A model generated the notes under the pieces. That model saw nothing but the letters and a program-made list of their open reading frames with translations. It was not told where the DNA came from and did not search any database. The translations under genes were made by a program, and so were the position numbers. A stretch of DNA of 64,000 bases, taken from the NCBI GenBank assembly GCA_021613375.1, contig CM038704.1, forward strand, positions 29,320,082 to 29,384,081, written 5' to 3'. The stretch comes from Megaleporinus macrocephalus. Taxonomy: Eukaryota > Chordata > Actinopteri > Characiformes > Anostomidae. Positions 13,110 to 24,420 of this stretch are shown here, piece after piece (position 1 is the first letter of the stretch; every line of letters begins with the position of its first letter).

Positions 13110-13962
13110 AAGTGTGTTAATAACAAAGTTGTGATGTGCAAAATGTAAATAAAACAGAATGCAATGATGTGTAAATGATTTAAACCCTATACTTAATTGA
13201 AAATAGGTACAACATACCAAATGTTAAAACTTAGAAATTATATGTTTTTTAACATGATGCCTGCAACACATTTTGAAAAAGATGGGAAAGGTGTGTGTTT
13301 ACCACTGTGCTGCACCACACCTTTTAACAACAATCTACAGATGTTTGGAAGTTTTTGTAGTTTTGAAACTAAATATTTTGTCCCATTTTTTCTATTTTAT
13401 TGTTTTTATTGTTTAGCATTAACAGTACCTTAACGAATGTGCAAGTCACCCACAGATAGGACATGGCATCCAAGATTTCCAAACATAATTTCAAATCTTT
13501 AATCGTTAGGCCACAGAACATCTTTCCACTTTGCCTTAGTTTATTTTAAATGTACTTGGTAGAGTTTTAACTTGTGGATGCAGCGATGAACTCTGTTCAC
13601 AAATTGTTCGTTCAATGAACTGTGTTCAAGAATTGTTTTTGTAAGTGAGCTCATGCAGTGGTTTCCAGAGTCATGTTTTTTTTGAGTAGAAGAAGGTCCC
13701 AAAGATCACGGACATCCAATATTGGTTTTCAGCCCTGACCCCTGTATACAGATTTTTCCTAGGATTATCTGTGTGTTTTATTGAATATTACATAGGGCAG
13801 ATGATAATATTTGTCTCTGGAATGCTGTTTTATGCCCAGTCATGTTACTGACCTGTTGCCAGTTAACTTCATTAGGTGGTTTTACACAAAATTATAGTCT
13901 TTTGTTGAAACATGTTGGGCATCAAATTAAAAATGGCCATATATTTTGGAAAAAACAACACC
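13110..13962 (-). pseudogene. Internally deleted Tc1-like transposon
   Basis: Same broad family as the element at 10.8-11.8 kb, but read on the minus strand. On the plus strand the left end (about 13121-13180) contains AAATGTAAATAAAACAGAATGC, a typical end of these elements. It is followed by GATGCCTGCAACACATTTTG, then the antisense of transposase segments at 13440-13560 (including CCACAGAACATCTTTCCACTTTG) and 13560-13760. An N-terminal flank holding GTCATGTTACTGACCTGTTGCC lies near 13840. The right side (13902-13960) carries AACATGTTGGGCATCAAATT, the inverted counterpart of the left internal motif. Most of the catalytic region is deleted, so the element is dead. Confidence 0.8.
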
Positions 13963-14099
13963 CCCCACCACCACCACCTCTAGTGTGCACACACTTTCTC
14001 TCTCCCTAACACACCATTCAACAAAATTACTTGTTTTCTTCTACAGTAATGAACAAATGAACGCAGCACGATTATGAAAAAGCTTTATTGATATTTTTT

Positions 14100-15480
14100 T
14101 GTACCTCAATCTCAACATCAGGTCAAGAGGTGGCCACAGTTGAACAACGTTAATAAGGTTTGCTTAGAGCAAAATATTATGAGAGATTCTGAGTGGTTTT
14201 TGAAAAAAAAAATGAAATAAAGAAGATAAGAAAGCAGATTTTGTTCTACTGCACAATGTCACCCAGTTATGATAAAGTCTTTTTGTAAGAGCTGGAATTG
14301 ACATATTGGCTGCTCAATACATCTCCATATGGTGCGTGAACCTTGCCAGCACATTCATGCATTTTCTTCGCATTTTTGCTGTCGTTATTGCAGCTTCAAT
14401 AGAAACAACCCAAAGATGATTTAGATCAGATATGAAGAAAATGCAAACCGTCTGCTAAAAAAAAAAAATCAATGAAGCTCCTAAGCTTCAGCATGTAATT
14501 ATGTTTGTGATTAGTATTGATTATGAGCTGGGCCATCCAAGGCCTCTTTATCATAGCTAAAACAATTCTTGAATACAAACATCACGCTGGAGATGTCTTT
14601 GAATTCCTTTTTCAGAGTGAATTCTTATTTGAGTAACCTTCTTTTTTCTGTTCTTAGCATAGAAATATGGTTTTGACCTTGTGTTAAATAAGCAGAGTGC
14701 TGTTGGTTTGTGAGTGTAACTCAGTTGGTAAAAGCATGATTTGTACACGTTTTCTTTTTCATTTATTTTTACTGTATTCATTTTATTAGCTGTTTCAATT
14801 AATTTCAAGCCTAGACTGAATTGCCTTTTTCAGTCTAGTTTTAAAGAAAATACTATATACAAAGTGTGGAATTCAATAATGTGACAGTTTTCCAATAATG
14901 TAATAGTAGCGACTAAAGATACACAAATCACGTCTTCCAGTCAATCCCTATGGACCAAATGGTTTGGAAGGATTATCTTTTGCAAATGTTTATACAAATA
15001 CCTGAAGCAAGTATAAGTAGACTTTAGAATGCCTTTGTGGAAATGGTCTTGGTGACTGTTAATTTTGAGTGTTTCCAGCATTGTTAGCCCAGCAGATTTG
15101 ATGTTTCACCTGGTTTCTTTTAACATCAGACCAAAGAGATGACCATCTGAGATTAACAAGATACTAAGATTTGCTTATGTTTTTAAAGATTTTAAGGTGG
15201 TTAGAAAACATTAAAAAAATATATAAAGAAGATAAAGTAGATGTTTGTCTTCAATCACCTAGTTATGATAAAGTCTTTTCATTAGTCTGAGAACATAAGA
15301 GACATATTGACTGCTCAGCGCAACGTATAAGGTATGCAAACCTTCTTATGTATGTATTCTTCTATTGCAACAACCCAAAGATGAAAAATCTTACAAAAAC
15401 AAACAATACAAAGGTACAAATGCATCTTCTGGCCTTTCACTATGGACTAAATGGTTTGGAAGACGTATGCTATATGTAGT
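14100..15480. repeat. Old interleaved duplication (X-Y-X'-Y')
   Basis: Segment X (about 14115-14460) and X' (about 15124-15390) share, in order, ACATCAG, AAGATAA, CACC(C)AGTTATGATAAAGTC (about 14260 and 15258), GACATATTG-CTGCTCA and CAACCCAAAGATGA. Segment Y (about 14935-14970) and Y' (about 15420-15460) share CTATGGAC-AAATGGTTTGGAAG. Today's order is X, an extra ~450 bp, Y, then X' and Y' almost adjacent. This suggests a tandem duplication followed by an insertion or deletion. No coding potential seen. Confidence 0.65.
14811..14838. repeat. Perfect 10-bp inverted repeat (hairpin)
   Basis: CTAGACTGAA at 14811-14820 and its exact reverse complement at 14829-14838 enclose an 8-base loop. There is no T-rich tail and no gene to terminate. 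It may be the remnant end of a mobile element. Confidence 0.6.
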
Positions 15481-16180
15481 GTACTCTGTGTATCTCTTGT
15501 AAAGGTCCATGTGAGTACCAGTGTTTCCTGAATTCAGGTCTGTGTATTTCTATTCAGTCACTGCAGCTTCTCCGCCAGAGGGGAAAGTGAAAGCCTAGAT
15601 CACTTAGATGTGTGAGTGATCTATAGTTTTTAGCGAGGCAGATTGTCTGCAAGCTCGGAGAGATTAGTAGCATCTGGGGCTTTAAAGAACGTGGCAAATT
15701 GTGGCCTTTCTTTAGGGTGGGTGATAAGGCCTTAAATGAAGGGAGCTTCCTTATCAGCCCACTGCTAGCCATAAATCACACATGCCTGCTCCCTGCTGCT
15801 ACCCCTGGTGGTTCCTATCTGCATGCTGAGCTCGGGGAGAGCCCGACATTACCTCACAACAAGAACACACACACACACACACACACACAGACTGCTCCTC
15901 AACACACACCTAGGCAGCCAGATCCAGAACAGTGCCTCGTTCCTTCTGTTTTGTGTTATTTTTTCTTCTTTTTCTGGTTCTTTTCCTTTATTTCTCAGTG
16001 CTCGTATGCACATACGAATGTGATTTTTCAAGTCTTCAAAGAGGAGAATCGCTTACTGCCGGAGCGCAGTCAAACTTTAATCCAGAGAAAAACACCAACA
16101 CTTTAGTATCGGTTCAAATGAATGGGATGAGAAAACAACATTTAATGGGATATTGTCCCTCTTTTGTCTTCCTTAAACTA
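15481..16180. promoter_or_regulatory. Candidate conserved non-coding block
   Basis: 15530-15860 is repeat-free with a mixed composition, including ATCACTTAGATGTGTGAGTGAT (an imperfect palindrome), GCAGATTGTCTGC and TTATCAGCCCACTGCTAGCC. An (AC)n run at 15865-15889 and pyrimidine-rich DNA follow. An enhancer role is inferred only. Confidence 0.28.
15865..15889 (+). repeat. (AC)n microsatellite
   Basis: Perfect AC dinucleotide run. Confidence 0.95.
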
Positions 16181-17290
16181 AAAGGAAAATAAAGAGGCTA
16201 GCATGAGCTTTAATGAGCTTGTGTAAGTGATTCACTTGTTTAATTATTTCTCTCTCTTTCTTCCCCCTCAGTAATTACAGTCAGCGTTCGCTCATAGTTT
16301 AGTTGTCTTTATGACTACTCATGGCCCTTTGAATTCTATTCATCACTTCTCTCTCGTTGTGTATGAGCGTGCATCCACCGCACACACAAATCACTTTTCC
16401 ATTCTTATTTATCAGCTTCCTGAACTCTCTAATGGCAGGCTTTGTGTTGTTATACACAATAACAGTGCAGATAGGAGAGGCAGTCCATTCGTACTAGGGG
16501 TGACTTGTAGTGACTAGCTGAAGATGGATGACTTAGCCTGACTGAGCCACTGCAGGTTGAACTGTGTATTAGCGTGGGCCTAGCTGGCAGTAGATTAGGC
16601 CCCCGTGCATTTATGTGTGTGTAAATGAGAGAGGACCTTCTGTTCGTCTGGCCAGGCCGGAGTTTCGGAACAAGCAGCTTAAGATGGTATCTGGCCAGCC
16701 GCTGCCTGCAGAATGACTGTAGATTATAAGGTCAGGAAAATAAGGAGGGGGAGGGGCTGTTGACAAACAATCACGGCTTTATTGGATGTTAATTATATGC
16801 TAAGCCAACACTCCCTCCTCAGCGGCAAATCGCGTGCTTAAGAAACCTGTGGGCTTTCGTGCCCCCTTTATCAAGGTCACGAGTCATCAGTCAGCAGCTG
16901 TTGACTCCTCAGCCACCTGAATTGTTAAGGTCACTGGGCAGGCCATCTCAGCTGTTTGTCTACAATCTTTCAACACTTTATTCTCGTACCTAATGAATAC
17001 CCTGGAGGACTCGTTCATACTGAATGGCATCTATGTTTGAGCTATTGATATGACTGTATGCGTCATATCAGTTGGATTCTATGTTGCAAGCAGTTTAGCG
17101 CTTGCTGTTTAACCCCATTTAATTATTCTGTATACATATAACACGTTAACACATGCTGATATTAGTAATCAAGAGCAAAACAAATGCACTCCTCCTTTTC
17201 AGTGCTCCTTCAGAATATAACTGAAGCACTATTTAAGCTACCGAACAGGAAGCTAACCTCAACCTCATCAGCTCTAGGAGGCCTCTCCAC
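16181..17290. promoter_or_regulatory. Candidate conserved non-coding block
   Basis: A long repeat-free interval. The part at 16500-17060 is the most suggestive. It holds a Sox-type ACAAT core (GACAAACAATCACGG), ATTGG followed closely by GTTAATTATATGC, repeated TCAGCAGCTGTTGACTCCTCAG-like words with an E-box (CAGCTG), and CATCTCAGCTGTTTG with a second E-box. Clustered homeodomain, Sox and E-box sites are common in neural enhancers. No alignment was possible. Confidence 0.38.
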
Positions 17291-17696
17291 GATTGAAAAC
17301 CACACTCATGTCAGCGCAGCTCTCATCCTTGCCTAATCTAGCACTTCTTTCTCCGATGTTCTGCAGTTCTTCTTGTTCTTCAGATCTTCTTCTCTTTCTG
17401 TGTTTCTCAGTTATCTCTCCTTTTTGGCAATGCGTGGAGTTCACCATGTAGCCCATCCCCTTCCCCCTGTCCTTTGCAGTAATGCCTCCTGTTGGCTGGA
17501 AGATTGTTGTGTGGCTGGACCTGAACCATTTTGTTTACCTTCCATTTACAGAGTCAGTGAATGAACAAGATTTTGCAAGTGCTCTTTGAAGCATGTCTCC
17601 CTGGTTACTAATGCTATGTTTATAAATCTCTCAACTCAAGCTACCTGCAGTTACAATCATTGTGCATATCATTGTGCTGAAAGACCCATGTGTTCA

Positions 17697-17697
<1 letters not shown>
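17291..17697. other. Non-coding, nothing recognised
   Basis: Pyrimidine-rich stretch at 17330-17420, otherwise unremarkable. Confidence 0.5.
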
Positions 17698-17770
<73 letters not shown>

Positions 17771-17789
17771 CATTATTATTATTATTATT
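17698..17789 (+). repeat. (TTA)n trinucleotide microsatellite
   Basis: About 30 TTA units with one C substitution near 17771. It reads as a false poly-isoleucine frame. Confidence 0.97.
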
Positions 17790-19495
17790 GCTTACATTGT
17801 ATTTCAATGGATGTTAGCAAAGACAATAATGGAGATAAAGTTTAGTTTACCTTAAAGCTAAACTTATACTATTTTCTAAAAGTTAATTAAATGTTCTAAT
17901 AAAATATCTGTAACCCCTTTTGGTCAAAATACCTCAGGTATCAAACACACTACCTTTCTCGCCCTGTTTGAACAGTCTTGTACAGAATTGCTGGTTTAAG
18001 TGTCTGATTAAGTGTTCCAATAAATGATAATGAGCCAAACCCACCACACCTCCCGTCTTTTGTGTGTCTGCCAACTTTTACTGTCATGTTATCCATATGT
18101 TGATCAAATGTTCATCTTACAGTCATTCAACTAACAAGCTCATAGCATTAATATAAATGTAGATCCTGCAGCGAGTTTTACCAAGAACGTTCTAGAAAAA
18201 TACATCTTCATTAATATATGACCTCAGCTGTTAGCATTAGCTAGTGCAAAACAGCCAAAGAAACAGAGTAGAATGCATTTTTTAAATATTTACTTGTCCC
18301 TTGTCTGCAGTTTGCCATGTACAGTTATTGTTATTGATGAATTTGTTACAAAAACTTTCATTGCCGGTGCTGCGTTGTACTGATCCAAGTTAAAAAAAAC
18401 AGTCCTCACAATACATACAACATACAATAAAAAATAAACAATTATTAAGACTTCTTATTTGACAGCTTTCTGATTTTCTTAGCCTACATTAAGTGGTCCA
18501 GCAGGTTAATAGCATTTTCTTGAAGTGACAGAATGTAGCTTCTACACTTTTTAAGGTGGATTTTTTTTTTTGCAAGAAACTGGTGAAAACCAGACTTTAG
18601 TTTCTTGTTGTTTTTTGGTTACTGCACCTGGACGTTGCCATCAAAATAACCTGTGTCCACTCAAGTACAGATGAGAAAAGAGCACTTTTCTGTGATTAGT
18701 TCTTAGCTGCCACATGCAGCTAGCAGCTCAGGCATTTCCAAGTAAAAATGGCATACCTCCAGGAAGGTAGTTTTGCAGCTGTGGACAGATCTATTCAGAT
18801 TGGATGGTATTATTTTAATCAGCAACTGATAATTATAAGCACTGCACAAGTAAGTTTTTCCATAATTTGTCCCATTTAGAGGCCATTAATAGTTATAACA
18901 GTAAACTGAGAGTTTGGTGTTCCACAAAGTTTACACCTATACTTAGTCAGCTTCAAAAATAAAATAAACACCACCACCCACTGTATGATGAGGCTAGTGT
19001 ATGTTTGAATTAGATGTTTCCCAGCAATACCTTTGCACCAGTAAGTAGACCATTTCCAATCCCAGACCTGGCAACCCCACACTAGGCACATTTCTATGCT
19101 TTGTCTCATCCTGCACCCCTGATTTAATTTCTTTTACTTATTACCAAGTTTTTTATAGTCCGGTGTGCACAGTATATAAAAGGCACAAAAATGTGTGAAG
19201 CATGGGGTCACCAGGACTGGGATTGGGAGCCCTTGACTTATCCTAATAATTCAAACTAATTTCTTGGCGCCATCATTCTTATTCTTATTGTAAGTTTGTA
19301 CTGAGGAGCTTTATCAGGAGTGTTTCCTTCTTAGACAGAAGAAGTAGTTCTTATAAATGATTGTGATTAACTGCTTGTGAGCCATTGTTTTGCAAACAGT
19401 TTAGCTCAGGGCACACTGATTGAATATTCCCCACTGAACATCAGCATTCTAATGTTGACATTTAGCTTTATACAGTTCCACAATAGGAACCGACA
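17790..19495. other. Non-coding, nothing recognised
   Basis: AT-rich unique sequence with dispersed short A or T runs. No gene, structured RNA or transposon end that I can support. Confidence 0.5.
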
Positions 19496-19918
19496 AGTCA
19501 ACCCAGTGTGAATTTTACATCAGCGTAAATGAAAGAGATTATTCTACAGAACAAAATGGATAAATGTTTTAGAACAGTGTGAATAGTGAAGAATGTTCTA
19601 GAACCATTTTATTTCTATTCCTGCGCTCTCTAGAACAACAATAGCATGAATAATGGAAATATTCTAGTACAACATGAATCAGGAGGAGATTTTGGAACAC
19701 TGCAAATGCGAGGGAAAGTGTTATGTAACAGTGTGAATCTTTTAAGGCGGTGTTAATGGAGGACAACATTCTGGACCTGTGTGAATGTGGCAGAATATTT
19801 TAGAATAGAGTTAGATGGTCAAAACATGAGAGAACGTGTTAGAACAGTTTAAAACAGGGAGAACTTGTAGAGCTGTGTAAATAGCAAAAATGTTCTAGAA
19901 GAGCATGAATGGGGGAGG
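19496..19918. repeat. Degenerate minisatellite, GAATGTTCTAGAACAGTGTGAAT-like
   Basis: Variants of a ~30-45 bp unit recur through the interval: a TTCTAGAAC or TTTTAGAAC core, then A-(C)AGTGTGAAT, then a G/A-rich piece. Examples of the core lie near 19567, 19596, 19630, 19662, 19692, 19801, 19841 and 19897. The cores are partly palindromic (TTCTAGAA). Copies differ considerably, which points to an old array. No protein meaning. Confidence 0.65.
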
Positions 19919-20820
19919 CTGCACACAAACCCGGCATTAGTGTTTCCTGCTGTTTATTGGAGAACATTTGGTCGGTGTGCTCTGGGCTTTAAATGTAATT
20001 TTCTCTGGTGCAGTCATGTGCAAAAGTTTAAACACACCCAAATTGCACGTTTAGTTGATTATCCAAGTGAAAATAGTGTCATGGCAAAAAAGGAGATGTG
20101 GAAGACATTGCATTTTTAGACATGGCAGTCGTGGAGATTGTCACACAGCACAACTAAACAGCAAGGATAGCAGGCAGGCCATTAACAGCCATGTAAATCT
20201 TTCTGACTCATTAACACTGCACCACTACCCCATCAAACAGCCCCACAGCTCAGTACGGAAGGACACAAGCAACACATGTATACACCTTTACCTTCTGGCG
20301 GTACCCATAGTGCTCCACACTAACTGCTCTGCATGGCCACACCACCCGAATGTCTATAGATAAGCAAGATGCTACAATAAGTAAACACCTCTTTCACAGG
20401 GCACAGAAGAGGACCATAGTGTGCACTTTTGATGTATTAGTTGAGTTTAAAAGAAGAAGTAGAGGACAATTTAAATAATAATATATCAAATATAAAATGC
20501 CTTTTTCACATGACATATTTCATGTTTTACTTCTTTCCCCAATAATGTTAAATTTGGTAAATGAACAGTAATAATGGTTATTGGACTTGGGACCCATTTA
20601 GACTAACATAAGAAAAAGAACATTATTTTCCATTTAGTTATTAAAGTGAAACCTGATTTAAACTTTATTATTTATATAGAAAATATGTAGTTTAGAATAT
20701 ATGCCAATATATTTTCTTTGTTGTTTTGTTTGTAATTATATGGTCAGTTTTACACTATTAAACTATGCCATGATGCATTAACATGGCAGTGATCGATAAT
20801 AGGTCAATAATGGTGCTATA
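19919..20820. other. Non-coding, possible TE fragment
   Basis: The words GTCATGTGCAAAAGTTTAAAC at about 20013 resemble the start of some fish DNA transposons ('gtgcaaaagt...'). The following 350 bp have no believable transposase frame. The remainder, 20400-20820, is AT-rich and featureless. Confidence 0.35.
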
Positions 20821-22500
20821 TGTAGCTGCTGTGCCGCTAATGACTGGGATGGGATGTATGAGGCGTTAGTGAAAAATCCATGCATTTAGAGATTAAATGA
20901 GTAATTACTGAATCAGTATTCCTTGAAGTCTTCACTAGTGCTGAGAAAACTTAAAGTTTCTGATAAAACCTTGGAACAGAAATATAGTACACAGTTATGT
21001 ATGCTAATAAAAAATATCTCTACACTGTTGAATAACCTTGTACACAAACAGCACTTGATACTGGCATTGCTGTTTACATACCTGTAATACTTCTTTTCGG
21101 TAAAAGGTCGCTGTCCGCATTGCTGCCTATTATGGTCTTATCCTGTAAGTTTTACAATTGAAGCGGACCCTCTGAATGGAGCGCTGCCACATTCCCATTA
21201 CCCCTCTCTCTCTAAAGCGAGATGAAACAAACCAGAGAGCAAGCAATTTCATTGTTCACTGATATCTTTAATTGTGATGAGAGAGGGGATTATGTAGATT
21301 TTGGTAAGCCCTCCTGACAAGACGTGTTTGAAAGCGAATGGGCCGTAGGACAGGAATATGTGTCAGTGTTTGGGGCTTAGCGAAACATCTCGGCTATAAT
21401 AGGGTAATCCCAGAGTCAGGGGATCCCTTCTCTTTCCCCTCTGCCAAAAAGGAGATGTATACTGGTCGCCTATTGTGTTCCCTGGTCTCCATGCAAATGA
21501 GTAGGAAGAGCTGGGTACAGTGGCGAGTTAGCCTTTTCGCTAACTGCCCGTAAGCCTAAGCTGCTGTAAATGGCCCTACTCCTCCCAGCCTTTGACGACA
21601 GCATATGCAGTCTGGTGAACAGTTTATTCTCAAATATGTCTTTCATTCTTGTGACTATTGAGCGCTTGAAGACTGCGCGTCCCGAGCATTAACAGTGAAA
21701 ATGAGGGTCACTGGATTGTAAACAGGGTTCCAATGCATATACTGTCAATAATGGACATGTGAGAATGTATTCAAAGGTTTGGTCAGAGAAGCTGAAAGAA
21801 CATATCCCTTGTCCTATTTTCTTGGCAATGACATTTGGATCATATACTATAAATAAGGCTGTGTTCACGCTGACCTTGCAGCTGTTTGAATATTTCCTCA
21901 TAGAACATGCCATGACTGTATATTGCAAAGCAGTCCCAGAGAATGGCGTAGTTCGGACCAATGGCAGGGGTCAGACTCTTGTTCATTCGGCGCGATTCAC
22001 CCAAGGATTTCTTGTGTTTGGAGGAGGGAGGGAGGGAGCGAGGGAGGGGAAGGGGAGGGATGCGAATGGAATGGAGTGAAAAAGAAGGCCGTGTGATTTG
22101 TATAAAGGATAAACAAAGAAGTAAAACTAATTACTGCTGGAGGTCAGCACTCCAAATGCATATTCAAAAGCGCGGGGCGTCGCAGTGAATTTATGGCGGT
22201 CACACTTATTTAGCGGCCTGAATAGGCAATTTCGCAGCGAATCTGGAGAGAAAAGGGGACATGAAAAGTTGTGAAGAATTGATGACGGACTCCTTGAGAG
22301 TGAGCAAAATAAAATTGACCATGAAATCTGTAGCCTGGAATTAAATTTGGTGGAAGAAGAGATGAAAAAAAGGAGGGTGGGGGGGGAGGAAGGTGCGAGG
22401 TGTGACTTATAAAAATGGTTTTGTGCAAATGCCAAGGTTAATTTGCACATCAGTTAAATAGATTATTAAATTTGAGAGGATTGGTTTAAAGGAAAGGAAC
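20821..22500. promoter_or_regulatory. Candidate conserved non-coding blocks
   Basis: Two stretches stand out. One is 21090-21560, repeat-free, with GTCGCTGTCCGCATTGCTGCC and a TTAATTGTGATGAGAG Sox/homeodomain-like site near 21271. The other is 22110-22350, which has AACTAATTACTG, AAATGCATATTC (a POU-octamer-like word), TTATGGCGGTCACAC and an AGAATTGATGACGG run. The purine-rich insertion at 22020-22080 is low complexity. This is inference from composition. Confidence 0.35.
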
Positions 22501-23030
22501 TTTAATAGCTTGATATGTATCATTCAAAGTCATGGAGGGATGAATGCTTTGCGGCTTGTAATGGGTAGCATTTCCTGTGGTTGAATGCTGTTTCAAAGTG
22601 AATACTCCTCACGGCAAACATTTTTTTAGGCTGATGGTAAACAATCTTTATATGTGAGTGGACTCAACAGACGGCAACAGTAGTGTGGATTTCTCTGGGC
22701 CAAATGAGGCACAGAAGAACTATTAACTGCCTATCTCAAGCTATTGTGGAGAGCTGTTTTACACAGCCATGCAAATCACAGTCTTTTGTTGCTTGAGATC
22801 TCTTCACATCCTCTGATCAAAGTGTCATAGTCATAGTTCTTGTTATGTACCCATAACAGCTTTGAGCAAAGAAGAGAAAAGGGCAAGTTTATAGTGTGAG
22901 TTGATGCAACTGATTAAACTTCTATTCAGCCAACAAAGTCTTTATTGCAAGACCTTTCTTTGCAGTAGAGACCTCTACTCCATATGGCTTGTCTCTTCAG
23001 TGGTTACTTAAGTCTACTCATGCACATTGA
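22501..23030. other. Non-coding, nothing recognised
   Basis: Unique sequence with no gene or repeat signature. Confidence 0.45.
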
Positions 23031-23530
23031 TTGAATCTCCCACAAAAGCCCCAGGGCGACCAGCAGGTCCTGGCGTCCACTGCTCACTCCTGTAACTTCA
23101 GCCTAATTTTCGGTGTAATTGCTGAATAATTAGCCGTAGACTGCAAAAAGCCTGGGAATTGAGAAGTTAGCTCCCTATTTGCTGATGGCTTAAAAAAACG
23201 TAGAGCCAGCTACCCCTTCTTATACTCATGACAGCATCCTTGGCCCGATTGGCAGAAGGTGCAGAGTTCAAAACAATTCACAAGCCTCAGAGGCCGTTGA
23301 AAGATGATGGCGGAGAGATGGAGCCAAACCCGGACGCCATTAAAATAGATGCACCAAAACCAATTGTAGAATATTAGCCGGCAAGTGACAAGGAGGAACC
23401 GACGAGGCTTTTTTCCTGGCAGATGGAGTTCCTCCAAACCGTGAAATTTGGATACTTGGCAACTAAGAAAACAATTCTTGCTGGTGTGCTCAACAGCCGA
23501 CCCATTTGAGTGGAGAGACGGAGTGACTGA
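23031..23530. promoter_or_regulatory. Candidate conserved non-coding block
   Basis: Repeat-free and motif-dense: CCTAATTTTCGGTGTAATTG, CTGAATAATTAGCCG, CAAAACAATTCACAAG (Sox-type ACAAT), CCCGATTGGCAG and CCAAAACCAATTGTAG (ATTGT). Several homeodomain TAAT cores occur in about 60 bp near 23103-23135. It is one of the stronger enhancer-like stretches in the window by appearance. Confidence 0.4.
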
Positions 23531-23540
23531 GAGAGATAGA

Positions 23541-23596
23541 GTGAGAGAGAGAGAGAGAGAGAGTGGCAGGGAGGGAAAGAAAAACAGAGAGAGAGC

Positions 23597-23632
<36 letters not shown>
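23541..23632 (+). repeat. (GA)n-rich microsatellite
   Basis: Two GA runs separated by interrupted purines. The overlapping RERERE frames are artefacts of the repeat. Confidence 0.95.
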
Positions 23633-23633
<1 letters not shown>

Positions 23634-23639
23634 AAGTCT

Positions 23640-24020
23640 CCTTAATTGCCTTCGGTCACCCACACTGGCAAAATGGGTGCCACGCAGCTTAGAATGGAGG
23701 ACCAGGCAAGAGGCGCAAAGGGCTGATAGATATTTTATCGCTCAAGTTAGTGGTTAATACATTTCCATTCCCCGAGTGAAATCTGTCACTCGAAAAAATA
23801 AAGAGGGAGGCAAATTAAAGGGAGATAGAGAAGGACCAGCGAAGAAAAGAAGTTGAGTGGGTGACACAGTTTTAGAATGCCCTATCTTTTGGCCATCCCC
23901 TCTTTTGAAAGGAATAAAGAAACTTTCTTCTCTTTCTCCCCCCCACCACTTTCCTGTCCCTTTCTTTCTCCCTCTCTCCATTCTGTCCTCCTATCTCTCA
24001 GTGTCCTTTTCTAGTTTTTT
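23640..24020. other. Non-coding, purine- then pyrimidine-rich
   Basis: A purine-rich stretch at about 23790-23850 is followed by CT-rich DNA at 23920-24000. No gene seen. Confidence 0.45.
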
Positions 24021-24023
24021 TTT

Positions 24024-24043
24024 GGGGGGGGGGGGGGGGGGGG
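24024..24043 (+). repeat. Homopolymer of about 20 G
   Basis: An unbroken G run preceded by nine T residues and followed by CGTTGGGGGGCAC. It could fold as a G-quadruplex. Its exact length in the assembly is uncertain, because such runs are error-prone. Confidence 0.8.
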
Positions 24044-24069
24044 CGTTGGGGGGCACAGAGAAAAAAAAA

Positions 24070-24420
24070 TTCTCATGAATGATGTATGTGCGTCTTGTTA
24101 TCAGCAGCGATTTCTATAGACCCCGACGCATTCACCAAGACATTTGTGGCGTAATTGTTAATTTTAATGCCATAATGGCTTCAGATGGGAGCCCTGATTA
24201 GACATTTATTGCACAATTAAATGAAACATACTCAAAAATCACAAAAGGCTTCCGTAATTATTTCAGGCCATTAATAAAATGGGCATTAAATTATATTGGA
24301 CACAAAAGAGAAGTGAAATAGATTTCCATTAGAGCAAAGGAGCCAGAGAGTGGGTAATAGATCCTGGCTGAATTCACTCAGAAATTAATTGTTGCCCGTC
24401 CTATTTCCACACACAGTGGA
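24070..24420. promoter_or_regulatory. Strong candidate conserved enhancer
   Basis: A repeat-free block with a very high density of developmental factor cores. GTAATTGTTAATTTTAATGCC at 24151-24171 packs several TAAT/ATTA cores and one ATTGTT (Sox) core. Further on come GCACAATTAAATG, GTAATTATTTCAGG, CATTAATAAAATGG and ATTAATTGTTGCC (ATTGTT at 24388-24393). Low-complexity runs are absent although the flanks are full of them, which suggests purifying selection. Conservation was not tested. Confidence 0.42.
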
